From assembly GCA_964471405.1 (NCBI GenBank), contig CAYYGH010000001.1:78463-142462 (forward strand): a stretch of 64,000 nt of DNA, given 5' to 3'. The stretch comes from J084 sp964471405 (GTDB lineage: Bacteria; Pseudomonadota; Alphaproteobacteria; Sphingomonadales; Rhodothalassiaceae). Position numbers and translations under genes: made by a program. Positions 34,498-44,248 of this stretch are shown in pieces. Numbering within the stretch: the stretch's first letter is position 1; each line of letters opens with the position of its first letter. Under the pieces are notes generated by a model. It had not been told where the DNA came from, did not search any database, and saw only the letters and a list, made by a program, of their open reading frames with translations.

Positions 34498-36084
34498 TCA
34501 GATGGCGAGCCGCTGGGGCCGCCGGCGCTGCACCCACAGCACCAGCACCATGCGGGTGAGCGTGATGGCCGTGAACATCGAGGTGAGGATGCCGATCCCC
34601 AGCGTCACCGCAAAGCCCTTTACCGGCCCGCTGCCGAACTGGAACAGGAGCGCGGCCGCGATGAGAGTGGTGATGTTGGCATCCAGAATCGTGCTCATCG
34701 CCTGGGAGTAGCCGGCCTCCAGCGCCTGCAGGGGCTTGCGACCAAGACGCACTTCCTCGCGGATGCGCTCGAAGATCAGCACGTTCGCATCCACCGCCAT
34801 GCCGATGGTCAAAACGATGCCGGCAATGCCCGGCAGGGTGAGAGTCGCGCCCAGGATCGACAGCGCACCCAGGATCAGCACCATGTTGGCAAGCAGCGCA
34901 AGATCGGCCACCACGCCGAACCAGCCGTAGACCAGGACCATGAAAGCGATGACGAGCAGCATGCCGATCACGGCCGCCCGCTCGCCGGCGGCAATCGAAT
35001 CCGCGCCAAGATCAGGGCCGACGCTGCGTTCCTCCAGGATCTTGAGCGGAGCCGGCAGAGCACCGGCCCGCAGCAGAACCGCCAGCTGGGTTGCGCTCTG
35101 GACGGTGAAGTTGCCGCTGATCTGGCCGCGCCCGCCCAGAATCGGTTCCTGGATCACGGGAGCGGAGATGACCTTGTTGTCCAGGACGATGGCAAAGCGC
35201 TTGTGGACATTGCGGCGCGTGATGTCCGCGAAGCGGCGGGCCCCGACCGCATCGAAGCTGAAGGCCACCACCGGGCGGCCGAACTGGTCGAAGCTCGGCT
35301 GGGCATCCTTGAGATTTTCTCCCGACACCCGCACGCGCCGCTCGATCACGATCGGCGCACCGCGATCATCCACCATCGTCTTGTAGCCGGGAGGAGGATG
35401 GGCGGGGTCGGCGGCATCGTTCACCAGATGGAAGGTCAGCTTCGCCGTGGTGGAAAGGAGATCGCGCAGCTGCTGACTGTTCTGCAATCCCGGCACCTGG
35501 ACGAGGATCCGGTCGATCCCCTGCCGCTGGATGGTGGGTTCGCGGGTGCCGAGCTCGTCAATACGCCGGCGCACGATCTCCAGAGACTGGGTGACGGCAT
35601 TGGAGATCCGCTCCTGGATCGCGGCCGGGTTGGGGATGACCCTGATCCCGTCATCCCCTTCCCGCTCGAGGGTAAAGCTGCGGCCGGCACTGCCGCCGAA
35701 AAGCGCATTGGCGCTGACCGGGACCGCCAGATCACGGATGACGGCATAGGCCTCCTCGCGCTTGGAAGGGTCCCGCACACGCACCCTGATCTCGTGCGTG
35801 GGCAGGGTTTCGACGAGCGCCACGATCCGCTTCTTGCGGAGGGCATCGCGAATCTGGGCTTCCAGATCGGCAAGATACTCGTTGATCACGGCCTGCTTGT
35901 CGACTTCGAGCAGCATGTGCGAGCCGCCCTGGAGGTCGAGCCCCAGCACTACCCGGCTCTTCGGGAGAAAGGAGGGCCATTTTTCGAGCACGTGATCAGG
36001 CAGCACATTGGGCAGCGCCGCCAGCAGGCCGAACAGGCAGACGAACAGGACAATCGCTATCTTCCAGCGTGGAAAGTTCAGCAT
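34498..36084 (-). CDS. secD: protein translocase subunit SecD
   Basis: The 528-aa protein has VVLGLDLQGGSHMLLEVD after the first helix, a large periplasmic region and the C-terminal membrane block with GIVLTIGMAVDANVLIFERIREE. It pairs with SecF, and yajC lies 87 bp upstream on the same strand, the usual order. Confidence 0.97.
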   Translation of the reverse strand: MLNFPRWKIAIVLFVCLFGLLAALPNVLPDHVLEKWPSFLPKSRVVLGLDLQGGSHMLLEVDKQAVINEYLADLEAQIRDALRKKRIVALVETLPTHEIRVRVRDPSKREEAYAVIRDLAVPVSANALFGGSAGRSFTLEREGDDGIRVIPNPAAIQERISNAVTQSLEIVRRRIDELGTREPTIQRQGIDRILVQVPGLQNSQQLRDLLSTTAKLTFHLVNDAADPAHPPPGYKTMVDDRGAPIVIERRVRVSGENLKDAQPSFDQFGRPVVAFSFDAVGARRFADITRRNVHKRFAIVLDNKVISAPVIQEPILGGRGQISGNFTVQSATQLAVLLRAGALPAPLKILEERSVGPDLGADSIAAGERAAVIGMLLVIAFMVLVYGWFGVVADLALLANMVLILGALSILGATLTLPGIAGIVLTIGMAVDANVLIFERIREEVRLGRKPLQALEAGYSQAMSTILDANITTLIAAALLFQFGSGPVKGFAVTLGIGILTSMFTAITLTRMVLVLWVQRRRPQRLAI

Positions 36085-36171
36085 GCCTTCACCCTTGCAG
36101 TCCCGACCGTTCCGGCTTGCAGGCCGGATGGGGCATGAGCGCGCACCTTCCTGCCCTCGTGCTCATCTGCG

Positions 36172-36525
36172 CTAGGAGCGCTTGCGCTTGTCATCGGAAG
36201 CGGCCGGCGTGCGCGGCTCGTTCTTGCTGCGGACCTCGGCCAGGGTCGCCTTGACAACCCGCACACGCACCTTGTCCGCGATCTCGATCTCGACTTCATC
36301 ATCGCTCACTCTGGTGACCTTGCCGATGATTCCGCCGGAGGTGACAACGGTATCGCCGCGCTGGACGGCGTTCACCATCTCGCGATGCTCGCGCATGCGC
36401 TTGTTCTGCGGGCGGATGATGAGAAAGTAGAAGATCACGAAGACGAGAATGAGCGGCACGAAGAGACCAAGTGCTCCGCCCGCGGGCTGCGTCCCCGTCT
36501 GTGCGTAGGCTGGTGTGATCCACAT
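36172..36525 (-). CDS. yajC: Sec translocon accessory protein YajC
   Basis: The 117-aa protein has one membrane helix (LFVPLILVFVIFYFLIIRPQNKR) followed by GDTVVTSGGIIGKVTRV, the YajC core, and a basic tail. The frame is open upstream, but the ATG at 36525 gives the normal MWITPAYAQ start. It heads the yajC-secD-secF transcript. Confidence 0.94.
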   Translation of the reverse strand: MWITPAYAQTGTQPAGGALGLFVPLILVFVIFYFLIIRPQNKRMREHREMVNAVQRGDTVVTSGGIIGKVTRVSDDEVEIEIADKVRVRVVKATLAEVRSKNEPRTPAASDDKRKRS

Positions 36526-36678
36526 CAGGCCCGTCCCTTCCCAGTTCGATCCCGGACCGTGGCCGCAAGCGGCTCGCCCGCCGGCTGCGATCACGGCATT
36601 GCTTGCGCGACTATCAGGTATGCGCAGGCCAATGCAAGCGGGAATGGACGGCAGGAGACAAGCGGGGCGCTCGCACGC

Positions 36679-37245
36679 TCACGAGCCGTCCCGCCGGGCC
36701 AGCGCCTGCTCGGCCAGAGCGAGATTGTAGCGGACGATCCTGGCCTCCCGGCTGCGTGCGCGCAGCTGCTTCAGGGCGATCCGGTATTCCGCGATCGCCG
36801 CCTCCAGCCGCCCCTGGACCAGATGCAGATTGCCCAGGGTGTTGTGCGCCATCCAATGGCGGGGGCGAATGGCGATGGCCTTGTCGCAGGCTGCTCCGGC
36901 CTCCTCGTAGCGCCCGGCCGCGGTCAGTGCCGCGCACAGGGCGTTGTGTCCGGCATATTGCACATCCGGTGACGCATCATGGGCGAGCAGACCCGTCACC
37001 AGCCGGATGGCTTCCTGCGGATCGCCACGCTTCAAGGCCGCCCGCGCGGCCGACAGTTCGCTGGGTTCGTCGAAACGCAGAACCGACATGGGGTAGTTCG
37101 GCGAACGGTCGATACGGCTGCCCGTGGCCTGCGCCAGGACATGACAAGCACCGACCGGCAGGAAGGCCAGGATTCCTCCCGCAAGAAAGGCAGCGAAAAA
37201 ACGTCGCCTCCTTGGCCTGTGATCACGCGCGCGGCTTGTCGTCAT
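36679..37245 (-). CDS. periplasmic tetratricopeptide-repeat protein
   Basis: The 188-aa protein has a basic N-terminus and a hydrophobic segment (FFAAFLAGGILAFLPVGACHVLAQA) that is a signal peptide or anchor, then about three TPR units including AGRYEEAGAACDKAIAIRPRHWMAHNTLGNLHLVQGRLEAAIAEYRIAL. TPR proteins act as binding scaffolds; no specific role is evident. AAAGGAACC precedes the ATG. It sits between yajC and a divergent unknown gene. Confidence 0.75.
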   Translation of the reverse strand: MTTSRARDHRPRRRRFFAAFLAGGILAFLPVGACHVLAQATGSRIDRSPNYPMSVLRFDEPSELSAARAALKRGDPQEAIRLVTGLLAHDASPDVQYAGHNALCAALTAAGRYEEAGAACDKAIAIRPRHWMAHNTLGNLHLVQGRLEAAIAEYRIALKQLRARSREARIVRYNLALAEQALARRDGS

Positions 37246-37405
37246 CTGATGGTTCCTTTTGCAAGAGAGTTTCTCTCTCTCGACAGCCTCTCATTGCGGC
37301 CGCGGCCCTGCGTGTTCCCGCCTCCCTTTCGCCATTTCTTCTTGCTCATCATTCCTCATTATAGCGATAGAGGAGGCGAGGCGCAAAAGACAGGCAGGGG
37401 CCAGG

Positions 37406-38290
37406 ATGATGAAGACGGTCGCGATGGTCGGGGGCAGCCGCACACGGGCATGGATGTCGGCAGCGGCGGTGACGCTGATCGCGGGGATGCTGGTCGGGCG
37501 GATCCTGCCGGCATGGGCGGCGACCGGTGAGAGGGGACGGGCTGCGCTGGAAGAAGCGATCGCGGCCGCGCGCGAGCAGAAGGCGGTCATCGAGGCCGTC
37601 TTGCAGCGCCTGCGTGGGAAGAAGGGTGATGGCGAAACGGCTCGGGACGGCCTGCCGGCCCTGCATGCGCCTGCCGGTTTCGTGCGCGAGACGACGGTAA
37701 GCGTGAATGGCAAGCTCAGGCTGCATCTGGTCGAGCGCTTCGATCCCGATGCCCCGCCGGATGCCGCCTGGACGATTCTCACGCTGGAACCGCCGGAACG
37801 GGCAAAGAAGATGAAACCGGAGCATCGGGGCGCCGATGGCACTTTCGTGATGTATGCCTATACCGTCTCCGAGCTCGATGCCGCGCAGGCCGTGCCCGTC
37901 GCCGCTCCGGCAGATGGTGATGAGGAGCTTGCCTATTTCCGCTTTCCGCGGGTGCCGGAGGGGATGCTTCAAGGCGACGGAGCGGCCTTCGCCGACCGGC
38001 TGGCCATGCTGGTGGGGGTGGACGACCGGTCTTCGGAGCCCTTCGTGCGGGAGCTGCGGCTGCTACTGGACTCCCCGACCCGGATCAAGCTGATCGCCAA
38101 GGTCAAGGGTTTCAGCTGGCGGATCCGGTATCGCCGTCTTGTGCCTGACCGGACGATCTATGTGCCGGAGCACATGCTCACCGATGCGCGCTTCAAGATC
38201 ATCTTCCGCGGCGAGGAGGAAACCCGCACCGAGGTCACCTACCGCGACTACGCGCCTCGTTCGGATGGCCGCAAGCAGCCCTTCCCGTAA
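37406..38290 (+). CDS. exported protein of unknown function
   Basis: A 294-aa protein with a signal peptide (about residues 1-37, ending LPAWA), a charged helix (RAALEEAIAAAREQKAVIEAVLQRL), and a mixed region with WTILTLEPPERAKKMKPEH, EELAYFRFPRVPEGM and WRIRYRRLVPDRTIYVPEHML. I do not recognise a family or catalytic motif. ATG 37406 is followed by a second ATG, both after GCAGGGGCCAGG; sequence upstream in frame lacks a protein character. It is convergent with nlpD. Confidence 0.72.
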   Translation: MMKTVAMVGGSRTRAWMSAAAVTLIAGMLVGRILPAWAATGERGRAALEEAIAAAREQKAVIEAVLQRLRGKKGDGETARDGLPALHAPAGFVRETTVSVNGKLRLHLVERFDPDAPPDAAWTILTLEPPERAKKMKPEHRGADGTFVMYAYTVSELDAAQAVPVAAPADGDEELAYFRFPRVPEGMLQGDGAAFADRLAMLVGVDDRSSEPFVRELRLLLDSPTRIKLIAKVKGFSWRIRYRRLVPDRTIYVPEHMLTDARFKIIFRGEEETRTEVTYRDYAPRSDGRKQPFP

Positions 38291-38335
38291 GGCCGGTCGA
38301 GGCCGAGGGGGAGCGGGGTGGACTGGTGCCGGTCT

Positions 38336-39304
38336 TCAGCCGTGCGGATCCGGCCGCGCCTTGCGGCGGCTGGCGGTCAGCGGCGGGAGATGGCGGAGGG
38401 GATCGACGGGACGCTTGCCCCGCCGCAGCTCGAAATGCAGCTGGGGCGTGTCGACAAGGCCGGTCTGGCCGACGCGCGCGATGATCTGGCCCCGGCGCAC
38501 GACATCGCCGCGCCGGACCAGCAGTTCGTCATTGTGGGCGTAGGCGCTGACCCAGCCATTGCCATGGCGGATCAGGATCAGCTTGCCGAAGGCCCGGATT
38601 CCGTCTCCGGCATAGGCGACGACGCCGGCATCAGTTGCCCGCACGGGAGCACCGCGGGGGGCGGCGATGTTGATGCCGTCATTGCGCAGACCGCCCGGCT
38701 TCGGCCCGAAGGTCGCAATGATCCGGCCGATTACCGGCCAGCCGAAGCCGCCCGAGCTGGGCGGCGGGCTCGGCAGCCGTCCGGCTCCTGCGACCGCCAT
38801 CGCCTCGCCGCGGCCGGTGGGGATGACGAGCTCCTGGCCGGGGCGGATCACATAGGGGGGCTTGAGGCCGTTGACGGCAGCCAGCTCCCGAACCGGAACG
38901 TCATAGCGGTTGGCGATGCGATAGAGCGTCTCGCCCCGCCGCACCCGGTGACGGTGCCGGGCAGGCAGCTTCAGGCGATCGCCCGGATGGAGAAGATAGG
39001 GTGGCTTGAGCCCATTGAGCCGGACCAGCTGACTGAGCGAAACGCCGGTGCGGCGGGCAATGCCGTAGACGGTGTCGCCCCGACGCACAATAATGCTGCC
39101 GCTGGCACGGGCGGAGCCGGGCGGGCGGCGATAGGACGGGGTCGAGACGGCCAGCTTGCGTGCCGGCACGGGCGGCTTCATGCGCGGGACCGGAACCGGA
39201 AGCGGGGCATTGCGCACGGTAGAGGAGGGAAGGGCGATCCGCTCGCCTCCTGCGCAACCACCAAGCCCCGCAAGAAGCCCGATCGCGACTGCCACTGCCC
39301 GCAT
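38336..39304 (-). CDS. nlpD: NlpD-like lipoprotein with two LysM domains and degenerate LytM domain
   Basis: The 322-aa protein has a lipobox (LAGLGGC, lipidated Cys near residue 17), two LysM domains (VRRGDTVYGIARRTGVS and VRRGETLYRIANRYDVP), and a C-terminal M23 domain. The M23 active-site pattern is incomplete: the first His is replaced (NDGINIAAPRG) and the usual H-x-H reads as QLHFELR, as in NlpD and EnvC, which activate amidases instead of cutting peptidoglycan. It lies after surE, as in other proteobacteria. Confidence 0.88.
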   Translation of the reverse strand: MRAVAVAIGLLAGLGGCAGGERIALPSSTVRNAPLPVPVPRMKPPVPARKLAVSTPSYRRPPGSARASGSIIVRRGDTVYGIARRTGVSLSQLVRLNGLKPPYLLHPGDRLKLPARHRHRVRRGETLYRIANRYDVPVRELAAVNGLKPPYVIRPGQELVIPTGRGEAMAVAGAGRLPSPPPSSGGFGWPVIGRIIATFGPKPGGLRNDGINIAAPRGAPVRATDAGVVAYAGDGIRAFGKLILIRHGNGWVSAYAHNDELLVRRGDVVRRGQIIARVGQTGLVDTPQLHFELRRGKRPVDPLRHLPPLTASRRKARPDPHG

Positions 39305-39408
39305 GGCTTTACCTCTTCCGATCCGCCCGGTTCCATCGGGCCATGCCGGAGATCATAGGAATCCGGTCGAATCGGCGCAACCGCAGCCGTCCGGGCGCAT
39401 GGGCCCGC

Positions 39409-40242
39409 TCAGCAGGAGTCGTGATCGTCCTCCGGCTTCCGGGCAGAAAGGGGATGGGCTGCAATCGCTTCCTTCAGCCGCGCGCGGGTGGGGTGGTGGG
39501 TAAGGTCGAGATGCAGCGGCGTGATCGAGATATAGCCGGCCCGCACGGCCTCCAGATCGGTCTCCGCCGGCGGCACCCCCGGCGTGCGCGACAGGCCGAA
39601 CCAGTAATAGGGCACGCCGCGGGTATCGATCCGCTCCTCCACGATCAGACCGCCCAGATCCCGGCGTCCCTGGCGGGTGACCCGCATGCCCCGGACCTCC
39701 TCCACGGGGCAGGAGGGAAAATTGATGTTGATCAGCACGCCTTCCGGCCAGCCGCAGGCCAGTACGGCCTCGATCGCCGCCCGGGCGAACCGTCGCGCAG
39801 GCTGCCAGTTGGTGCGTTCGGGGCGGGGACGCACGCATTGTGAGAGCGCGATGGCCGGAATGCCGGCCAGCGCACCCTCGATCGCGGCCGCGACCGTGCC
39901 GGAATAGGTGATGTCCTCGGCCAGATTGCCGCCCCGGTTGATGCCCGAGAGAACCAGAGTGGGTGGTGTGTCCCGCATGAGATGGTTGACGGCGAACATC
40001 ACGCAGTCGGTCGGTGTTCCCCGGACCGCAAAGCGGCGGGCGTCCAGCCGGCGCACGCGCAAGGGCTCGGTCAGGCTCAAGGAATGACCGGCTCCGGACT
40101 GCTCGAATTCGGGAGCTACCACCCAGACCTCATCGCTGAGCGAATGGGCGATTTCCTCAAGATAGCGCAGACCCGGCGCATGAATTCCGTCATCATTGGC
40201 AACCAGGATGCGGGCGGTGGAGATGGGATCATGGGCGCTCAT
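39409..40242 (-). CDS. surE: 5'/3'-nucleotidase SurE
   Basis: The 277-aa protein begins RILVANDDGIHAPGLRYL with the metal-binding Asp pair, then WVVAPEFEQSGAGHSLSL and VVLSGIN-like LVLSGINRGGNLAEDITYSGTVAAA. It dephosphorylates nucleoside monophosphates. It begins in an ATGA overlap with the end of serS. Confidence 0.96.
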   Translation of the reverse strand: MSAHDPISTARILVANDDGIHAPGLRYLEEIAHSLSDEVWVVAPEFEQSGAGHSLSLTEPLRVRRLDARRFAVRGTPTDCVMFAVNHLMRDTPPTLVLSGINRGGNLAEDITYSGTVAAAIEGALAGIPAIALSQCVRPRPERTNWQPARRFARAAIEAVLACGWPEGVLININFPSCPVEEVRGMRVTRQGRRDLGGLIVEERIDTRGVPYYWFGLSRTPGVPPAETDLEAVRAGYISITPLHLDLTHHPTRARLKEAIAAHPLSARKPEDDHDSC

Positions 40243-41516
40243 GCGGGCAAGGTCTCCCGGCCACCAAGATAGGGGCGCAAGGGTTCCGGAATCCAGATGC
40301 TGCCGTCTTCCTGCTGATGGTTCTCCATGAGCGCGATCAGCGCCCGACCGACGGCGACTCCCGACCCGTTGAGCGTATGGGCGAACCGCGTGCGCTTTTC
40401 CCCCGCGGGCCGGCAGCGCAGCCGCATGCGCCGTGCCTGGAAGTCCCGGCAGTTGGAGCAGCTCGAAATTTCACGATAGCGCTTCTGGGCCGGCAGCCAT
40501 GCCTCGATGTCATAGGTCTTGGCGGCGGCAAAGCCCATGTCTCCCGTAGACAGCAGCACAACGCGATACGGGATTTCCAGACGCTTCAGGACCTCCTCGG
40601 CGCAGGCCGTCATCCGTTCCAGCTCGGCTGCCGAATCCTCCGGACGGGTGATCGAGACCAGCTCCACCTTGTCGAACTGATGCTGCCGCAGCATGCCGCG
40701 GGTATCCCGCCCGGCCGCACCGGCCTCCGAGCGGAAGCAGGGCGTAAGCGCGGTCACCCTGAACGGCAGATCCTCCTCGGCAACGATCTCCTCCCGCCAA
40801 AGATTGGCAAGCGGCACCTCTGCGGTCGGGATCAGCCAGTGCTCATCACCGGCACGATAGAGGTCTTCGGCGAACTTGGGCAGCTGGCCGGTGCCGATGA
40901 GCGCCTCATCGCGCACCAGATAGGGCGGCCAGATCTCGGTATAGCCATGCTCGCCGAGATGCAGATCCAGCATGAACTGGCCGAGCGCCCGGTGGAGAGC
41001 CGCCACCCAGCCTCTCAGCACCACGAAGCGGGATCCCGCGATCTTGGCGGCGGCCGCAAAATCCATGCTGCCGTCGCGCGCGCCGAGTTCGTCGTGACTG
41101 CGGGGCGGGAAGGCGAAGGAGGGCGGCGTGCCCACCCGCCGGATTTCGCGATTGGCACTTTCATCGGGGCCCACCGGCACGTCAGGATCCGGGAGGTTGG
41201 GAAGGCGCAACAACGCTTCGGTGAGTTCCGCCTGGACCCGGCGGGCATCGCCCTCAAGGACGGTGATGCTATCCTTGAGCTTCTGCACCTCGGACTTGAG
41301 CTTTTCCGCTTGCTCCCGGGCGCCCTGGCGCATGGCCGCTCCGATCGCCTTCGAGGCCTCGTTGCGGCGGGCCTGGAGCTGCTGAAGCTCGGTCAGCAGC
41401 CGGCGGCGTTCGGTATCGAGGGCAAGCACCCGCTCGATATCCACCTCTTCTCCGCGGCTTGCCAGACGGCTGGCAATGTCCTGTGGGTTCTGGCGGATCT
41501 GTTCGATGTCCAGCAT
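40239..41516 (-). CDS. serS: seryl-tRNA synthetase
   Basis: The 425-aa protein has the N-terminal coiled coil (LLTELQQLQARRNEASKAIG), motif 2 TPCFRSEAGAAGRDTRGMLRQHQF and motif 3 GSGVAVGRALIALMENHQ. It charges tRNA-Ser. The ATG at 41516 (MLDIEQIRQNP) follows GAGGAG. It is coupled to surE. Confidence 0.97.
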   Translation of the reverse strand: MLDIEQIRQNPQDIASRLASRGEEVDIERVLALDTERRRLLTELQQLQARRNEASKAIGAAMRQGAREQAEKLKSEVQKLKDSITVLEGDARRVQAELTEALLRLPNLPDPDVPVGPDESANREIRRVGTPPSFAFPPRSHDELGARDGSMDFAAAAKIAGSRFVVLRGWVAALHRALGQFMLDLHLGEHGYTEIWPPYLVRDEALIGTGQLPKFAEDLYRAGDEHWLIPTAEVPLANLWREEIVAEEDLPFRVTALTPCFRSEAGAAGRDTRGMLRQHQFDKVELVSITRPEDSAAELERMTACAEEVLKRLEIPYRVVLLSTGDMGFAAAKTYDIEAWLPAQKRYREISSCSNCRDFQARRMRLRCRPAGEKRTRFAHTLNGSGVAVGRALIALMENHQQEDGSIWIPEPLRPYLGGRETLPA

Positions 41517-41618
41517 GGACTCCTCGTTCTTCCTCGCATCCCGCGAGCCGCTCATGCCCTTCCAGGGGACGGCGGCCGGTGATTTCCCGCTCCTGATATC
41601 GGAAGACCGCCCGGCTGT

Positions 41619-42446
41619 CTATTTTGCGGAACCGGCCGCCTGCGAATCGCGGGCCTCGGCCCGGCGTGCCCCAAGCGAGATGGCCAGGATGGACATCTCA
41701 TAGAGCAGGATGATGGGAATGCCCAATGCGACCTGGCTGATCACGTCGGGCGGAGTGAGCACCGCCGCGGCTATCAGCGCGATCACGACCGCATATTTGC
41801 GCTTGGCCCGCAGATCATCCGCGGTGATCAGTCCGGCACGCCCCATCAGCGTCAGGGCCACGGGCAGCTGGAAGGCGAGTCCGAAGGCGATGATGAGCGT
41901 CATGACCAGCGAGAGATATTCGCTGACCTTCGCTTCCAGCTGGATCGGCAGAGCGCCCGGTCCGCCCGGCTGTTCGAAACTCAAGAAGAACTTCCAGGCA
42001 AGCGGCATCACGAGATAGTAGGCAAGCGCCGCTCCCAGCACGAACAGGATCGGAGTCGCAATGAGAAAGGGCACAAGAGCCCGCCGTTCATGGCGGTATA
42101 GACCGGGTGCCACGAAACGCCACAACTGCATGGCGAGCAGGGGAAAGGCGATGAACAGCGCACCGAAGAAGGCAACCTTGACCTTGGTGAAGAAGGCCTC
42201 CTGGAGCGCCGTGTAGATCATCCGGTGGGAATTCTCGCCTCCTGCAGCAAGCGCATCCACAAGAGGGCGGGTGAGGAAATTGTAGATGTCATCGGCCACC
42301 AGCCAGCACAACAGAAAGGCGACGACAAGGCCGTAGATCGAGATCATCAGACGCCGGCGCAGCTCCATGAGATGCTCGATCAGCGGCGCCTTGGTCGCCT
42401 CCATCTCGGCTTCTTCATCCTGCGGCAGTCGCTTGTCTGCGCTCAT
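41619..42446 (-). CDS. tatC: Sec-independent translocase protein TatC
   Basis: The 275-aa protein has six membrane helices with LIEHLMELRRRLMISIYGL at the N-terminus (signal-peptide binding face) and FGLAFQLPVALTLMGRAGLI. It recognises twin-arginine signals. It starts in an ATGA overlap with tatB. Confidence 0.97.
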   Translation of the reverse strand: MSADKRLPQDEEAEMEATKAPLIEHLMELRRRLMISIYGLVVAFLLCWLVADDIYNFLTRPLVDALAAGGENSHRMIYTALQEAFFTKVKVAFFGALFIAFPLLAMQLWRFVAPGLYRHERRALVPFLIATPILFVLGAALAYYLVMPLAWKFFLSFEQPGGPGALPIQLEAKVSEYLSLVMTLIIAFGLAFQLPVALTLMGRAGLITADDLRAKRKYAVVIALIAAAVLTPPDVISQVALGIPIILLYEMSILAISLGARRAEARDSQAAGSAK

Positions 42447-42937
42447 GACTGGACCGGGCCTTCTTTGGCGTCATTCTCGGGCATGGAAGAGAGGGGGGCA
42501 TCCGCATCCTGCTCCGATGCCTGCCGCTTTTCCCTTGCGGATGGCGCGGCCGCGCCAGCGGGCGGGTCCCCGTCGCTCACGGAGTCATCCTGCTCTGTAT
42601 CCTCCTGCAGGCCCGCAGGAGCGGAAGGTGCCGGCACGGGTGCGCCGGGCAGATCGTCATCAAGCACGATTCGCTCCTCGCCCTCCACGCCGAGCAGCCT
42701 GGTGACCTCCTGGCGGGGGTTCTGGAACTCGTAGAGCTTGACCTTGCGGCGCAGTTCCTCCAGCTCCACCTCGCGGGCGAGGGCATCCATGTCGGCCCTG
42801 AAGCGCGCGGCCATGCGCCGGGCCTTGCCATAGAGCTCGGCAATCGCCTTCATCACCTTCGGCAGATCGTGGGGGCCCACCACCACGATCAGCACGATGG
42901 CGATTACCAGCAGCTCGGTCCAGCCAATGTCCAGCAT
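42443..42937 (-). CDS. tatB: Sec-independent translocase protein TatB
   Basis: The 164-aa protein has the MLDIGWTELLVIAIVLIVVVGPHDLPKVM start, one helix plus an amphipathic helix, then an acidic Pro/Ala-rich tail. TatB forms the receptor with TatC. ATG 42937 is chosen over upstream in-frame codons because it gives the family start. Confidence 0.95.
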   Translation of the reverse strand: MLDIGWTELLVIAIVLIVVVGPHDLPKVMKAIAELYGKARRMAARFRADMDALAREVELEELRRKVKLYEFQNPRQEVTRLLGVEGEERIVLDDDLPGAPVPAPSAPAGLQEDTEQDDSVSDGDPPAGAAAPSAREKRQASEQDADAPLSSMPENDAKEGPVQS

Positions 42938-43018
42938 GTAACGCGCTTCCCAAACATGGACCGGATCACACGACAGGCGGCCGCCATGTATACGCCCCCG
43001 GCCTGCCGGCCTCACCCG

Positions 43019-43282
43019 TTACGCGGAGGGGGTGGCTGCCTTGTCCTGGGCCGCCTTGTCTTCCGCCGTGGCCTGGGAGACCTGAGACTCGGCACCCGCC
43101 TTGGGCAGTTCACCGGCCGGCCGCTCCACGCTCACGGGTTCCTCTTCCGCTTCCTTGAGGCCCTTCTTGAAGCTGGTGATGCCTTTGGCGACGTCACCCA
43201 TCAGTTCGGAAATCTTGCCGCGCCCGAACAGCAGCACGACCACGATCGCGATAATCAGGATCTGCCAGATGCCGACACTCAT
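43019..43282 (-). CDS. tatA: Sec-independent translocase protein TatA
   Basis: The 87-aa protein has MSVGIWQILIIAIVVVLLFGRGKISELMGDVAKGITSFKKG, the TatA membrane helix, FGRGK hinge and amphipathic helix, and an acidic tail. It forms the pore. GGAAGTGGAG precedes the ATG; a GTG four codons upstream overlaps that site. The 280-bp gap before it has an AT-rich patch (about 43450-43560) that probably holds the tat promoter; hexamers are not clear. Confidence 0.95.
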   Translation of the reverse strand: MSVGIWQILIIAIVVVLLFGRGKISELMGDVAKGITSFKKGLKEAEEEPVSVERPAGELPKAGAESQVSQATAEDKAAQDKAATPSA

Positions 43283-43562
43283 GACGATCTCCACTTCCAG
43301 TTACGGCCCCGAACCACCCCATTCGCCCGATGACCGGACCGGGCTTGCGGAACGGGGACATCCTCCGATCCCATTCACATAGGGGCTGGCATCGATGATG
43401 ACCATCCCCTCCTCCTGCGCAAGAGGGCGCCGGGGCGCTCCTCTCGCACCATCCTAGCAGTCTTCGCCTATAGCGCCAAAGATCTTGAAAATCTATGAAA
43501 CAATGATCGCGTGGAACGCGTCCGGAATTCAGGAATTTCCCGTATTCAGCATGGAAATTCCG

Positions 43563-44246
43563 TCATGTGCCGCCCTCTTCGGCGGAAGGGGGCGGATCGT
43601 CTTCCGCCGGGGTGCGATTCGCTTCTGCTGCGGCTTCCTCTTCCATGCGGGCGAGAGCCTCGTCGAGCGAATCGAGCAGGCCGGCAGCCTTCAGTTCTGC
43701 CAGCCCCGGCAGGTCTTCCAGACTGTTCAGACCGAAATGCGACAGGAATTCGTCGGTGGTGCGGAATTCGAGCGGCAGGCCCGGGCTCTTGCGCCGCCCC
43801 GCCGGTTTCACCCAGCCCGCCTCAAGCAGCAGATCCAGTGTGCCCTTGGACAGGGAGACGCCGCGAATTTCCTCGATCTCGGCGCGGGTGACCGGCTGGT
43901 GATAGGCGATGATCGCCAGCGTTTCGAGAGCGGCGCGCGACAGCCGCCGCCGCTCGTGGTCCTCCCGCCGCAAGAGAAAGGCGAGATCCGGCGCGGTGCG
44001 AAACTGCCAGCCGCCCGCGACCTGAACGAGCGCAATGCCCCGTCCTTCGTATGCAGCCGTGAGCCGCTCCAGAATCGCCTCCACATCGACCGGCCGCGGC
44101 AGGCGTTCCCGGATCTCGGCGATGCTCAGGGGCTGTTCGGCCGCGAAAATCAGGGCCTCGACCATCCGCTCGGCAGCCCACAGATCCTCCTCCGGCAGGG
44201 GCGCAGGGGAAGAGGGCATGCTCTGCTCGTCGCCGTTGCGATCCAT
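43563..44246 (-). CDS. scpB: segregation and condensation protein ScpB
   Basis: The 227-aa protein has two winged-helix domains, with RMVEALIFAAEQPLSIAEI, LETLAIIAYHQPVTRAEIEEIRGV and FRTTDEFLSHFGLNSLEDLP, all ScpB motifs. With ScpA and SMC it forms the condensin complex. It lies 2 bp after scpA. Confidence 0.95.
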   Translation of the reverse strand: MDRNGDEQSMPSSPAPLPEEDLWAAERMVEALIFAAEQPLSIAEIRERLPRPVDVEAILERLTAAYEGRGIALVQVAGGWQFRTAPDLAFLLRREDHERRRLSRAALETLAIIAYHQPVTRAEIEEIRGVSLSKGTLDLLLEAGWVKPAGRRKSPGLPLEFRTTDEFLSHFGLNSLEDLPGLAELKAAGLLDSLDEALARMEEEAAAEANRTPAEDDPPPSAEEGGT

Positions 44247-44248
44247 GG

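Noticed and set aside
34432..36138. Long open frame opposite secD
   Set aside because: secD is certain; the opposite reading lacks a ribosome-binding site and any domain.
39677..39907. A short plus-strand gene inside surE
   Set aside because: Entirely within a certain gene and without a binding site.
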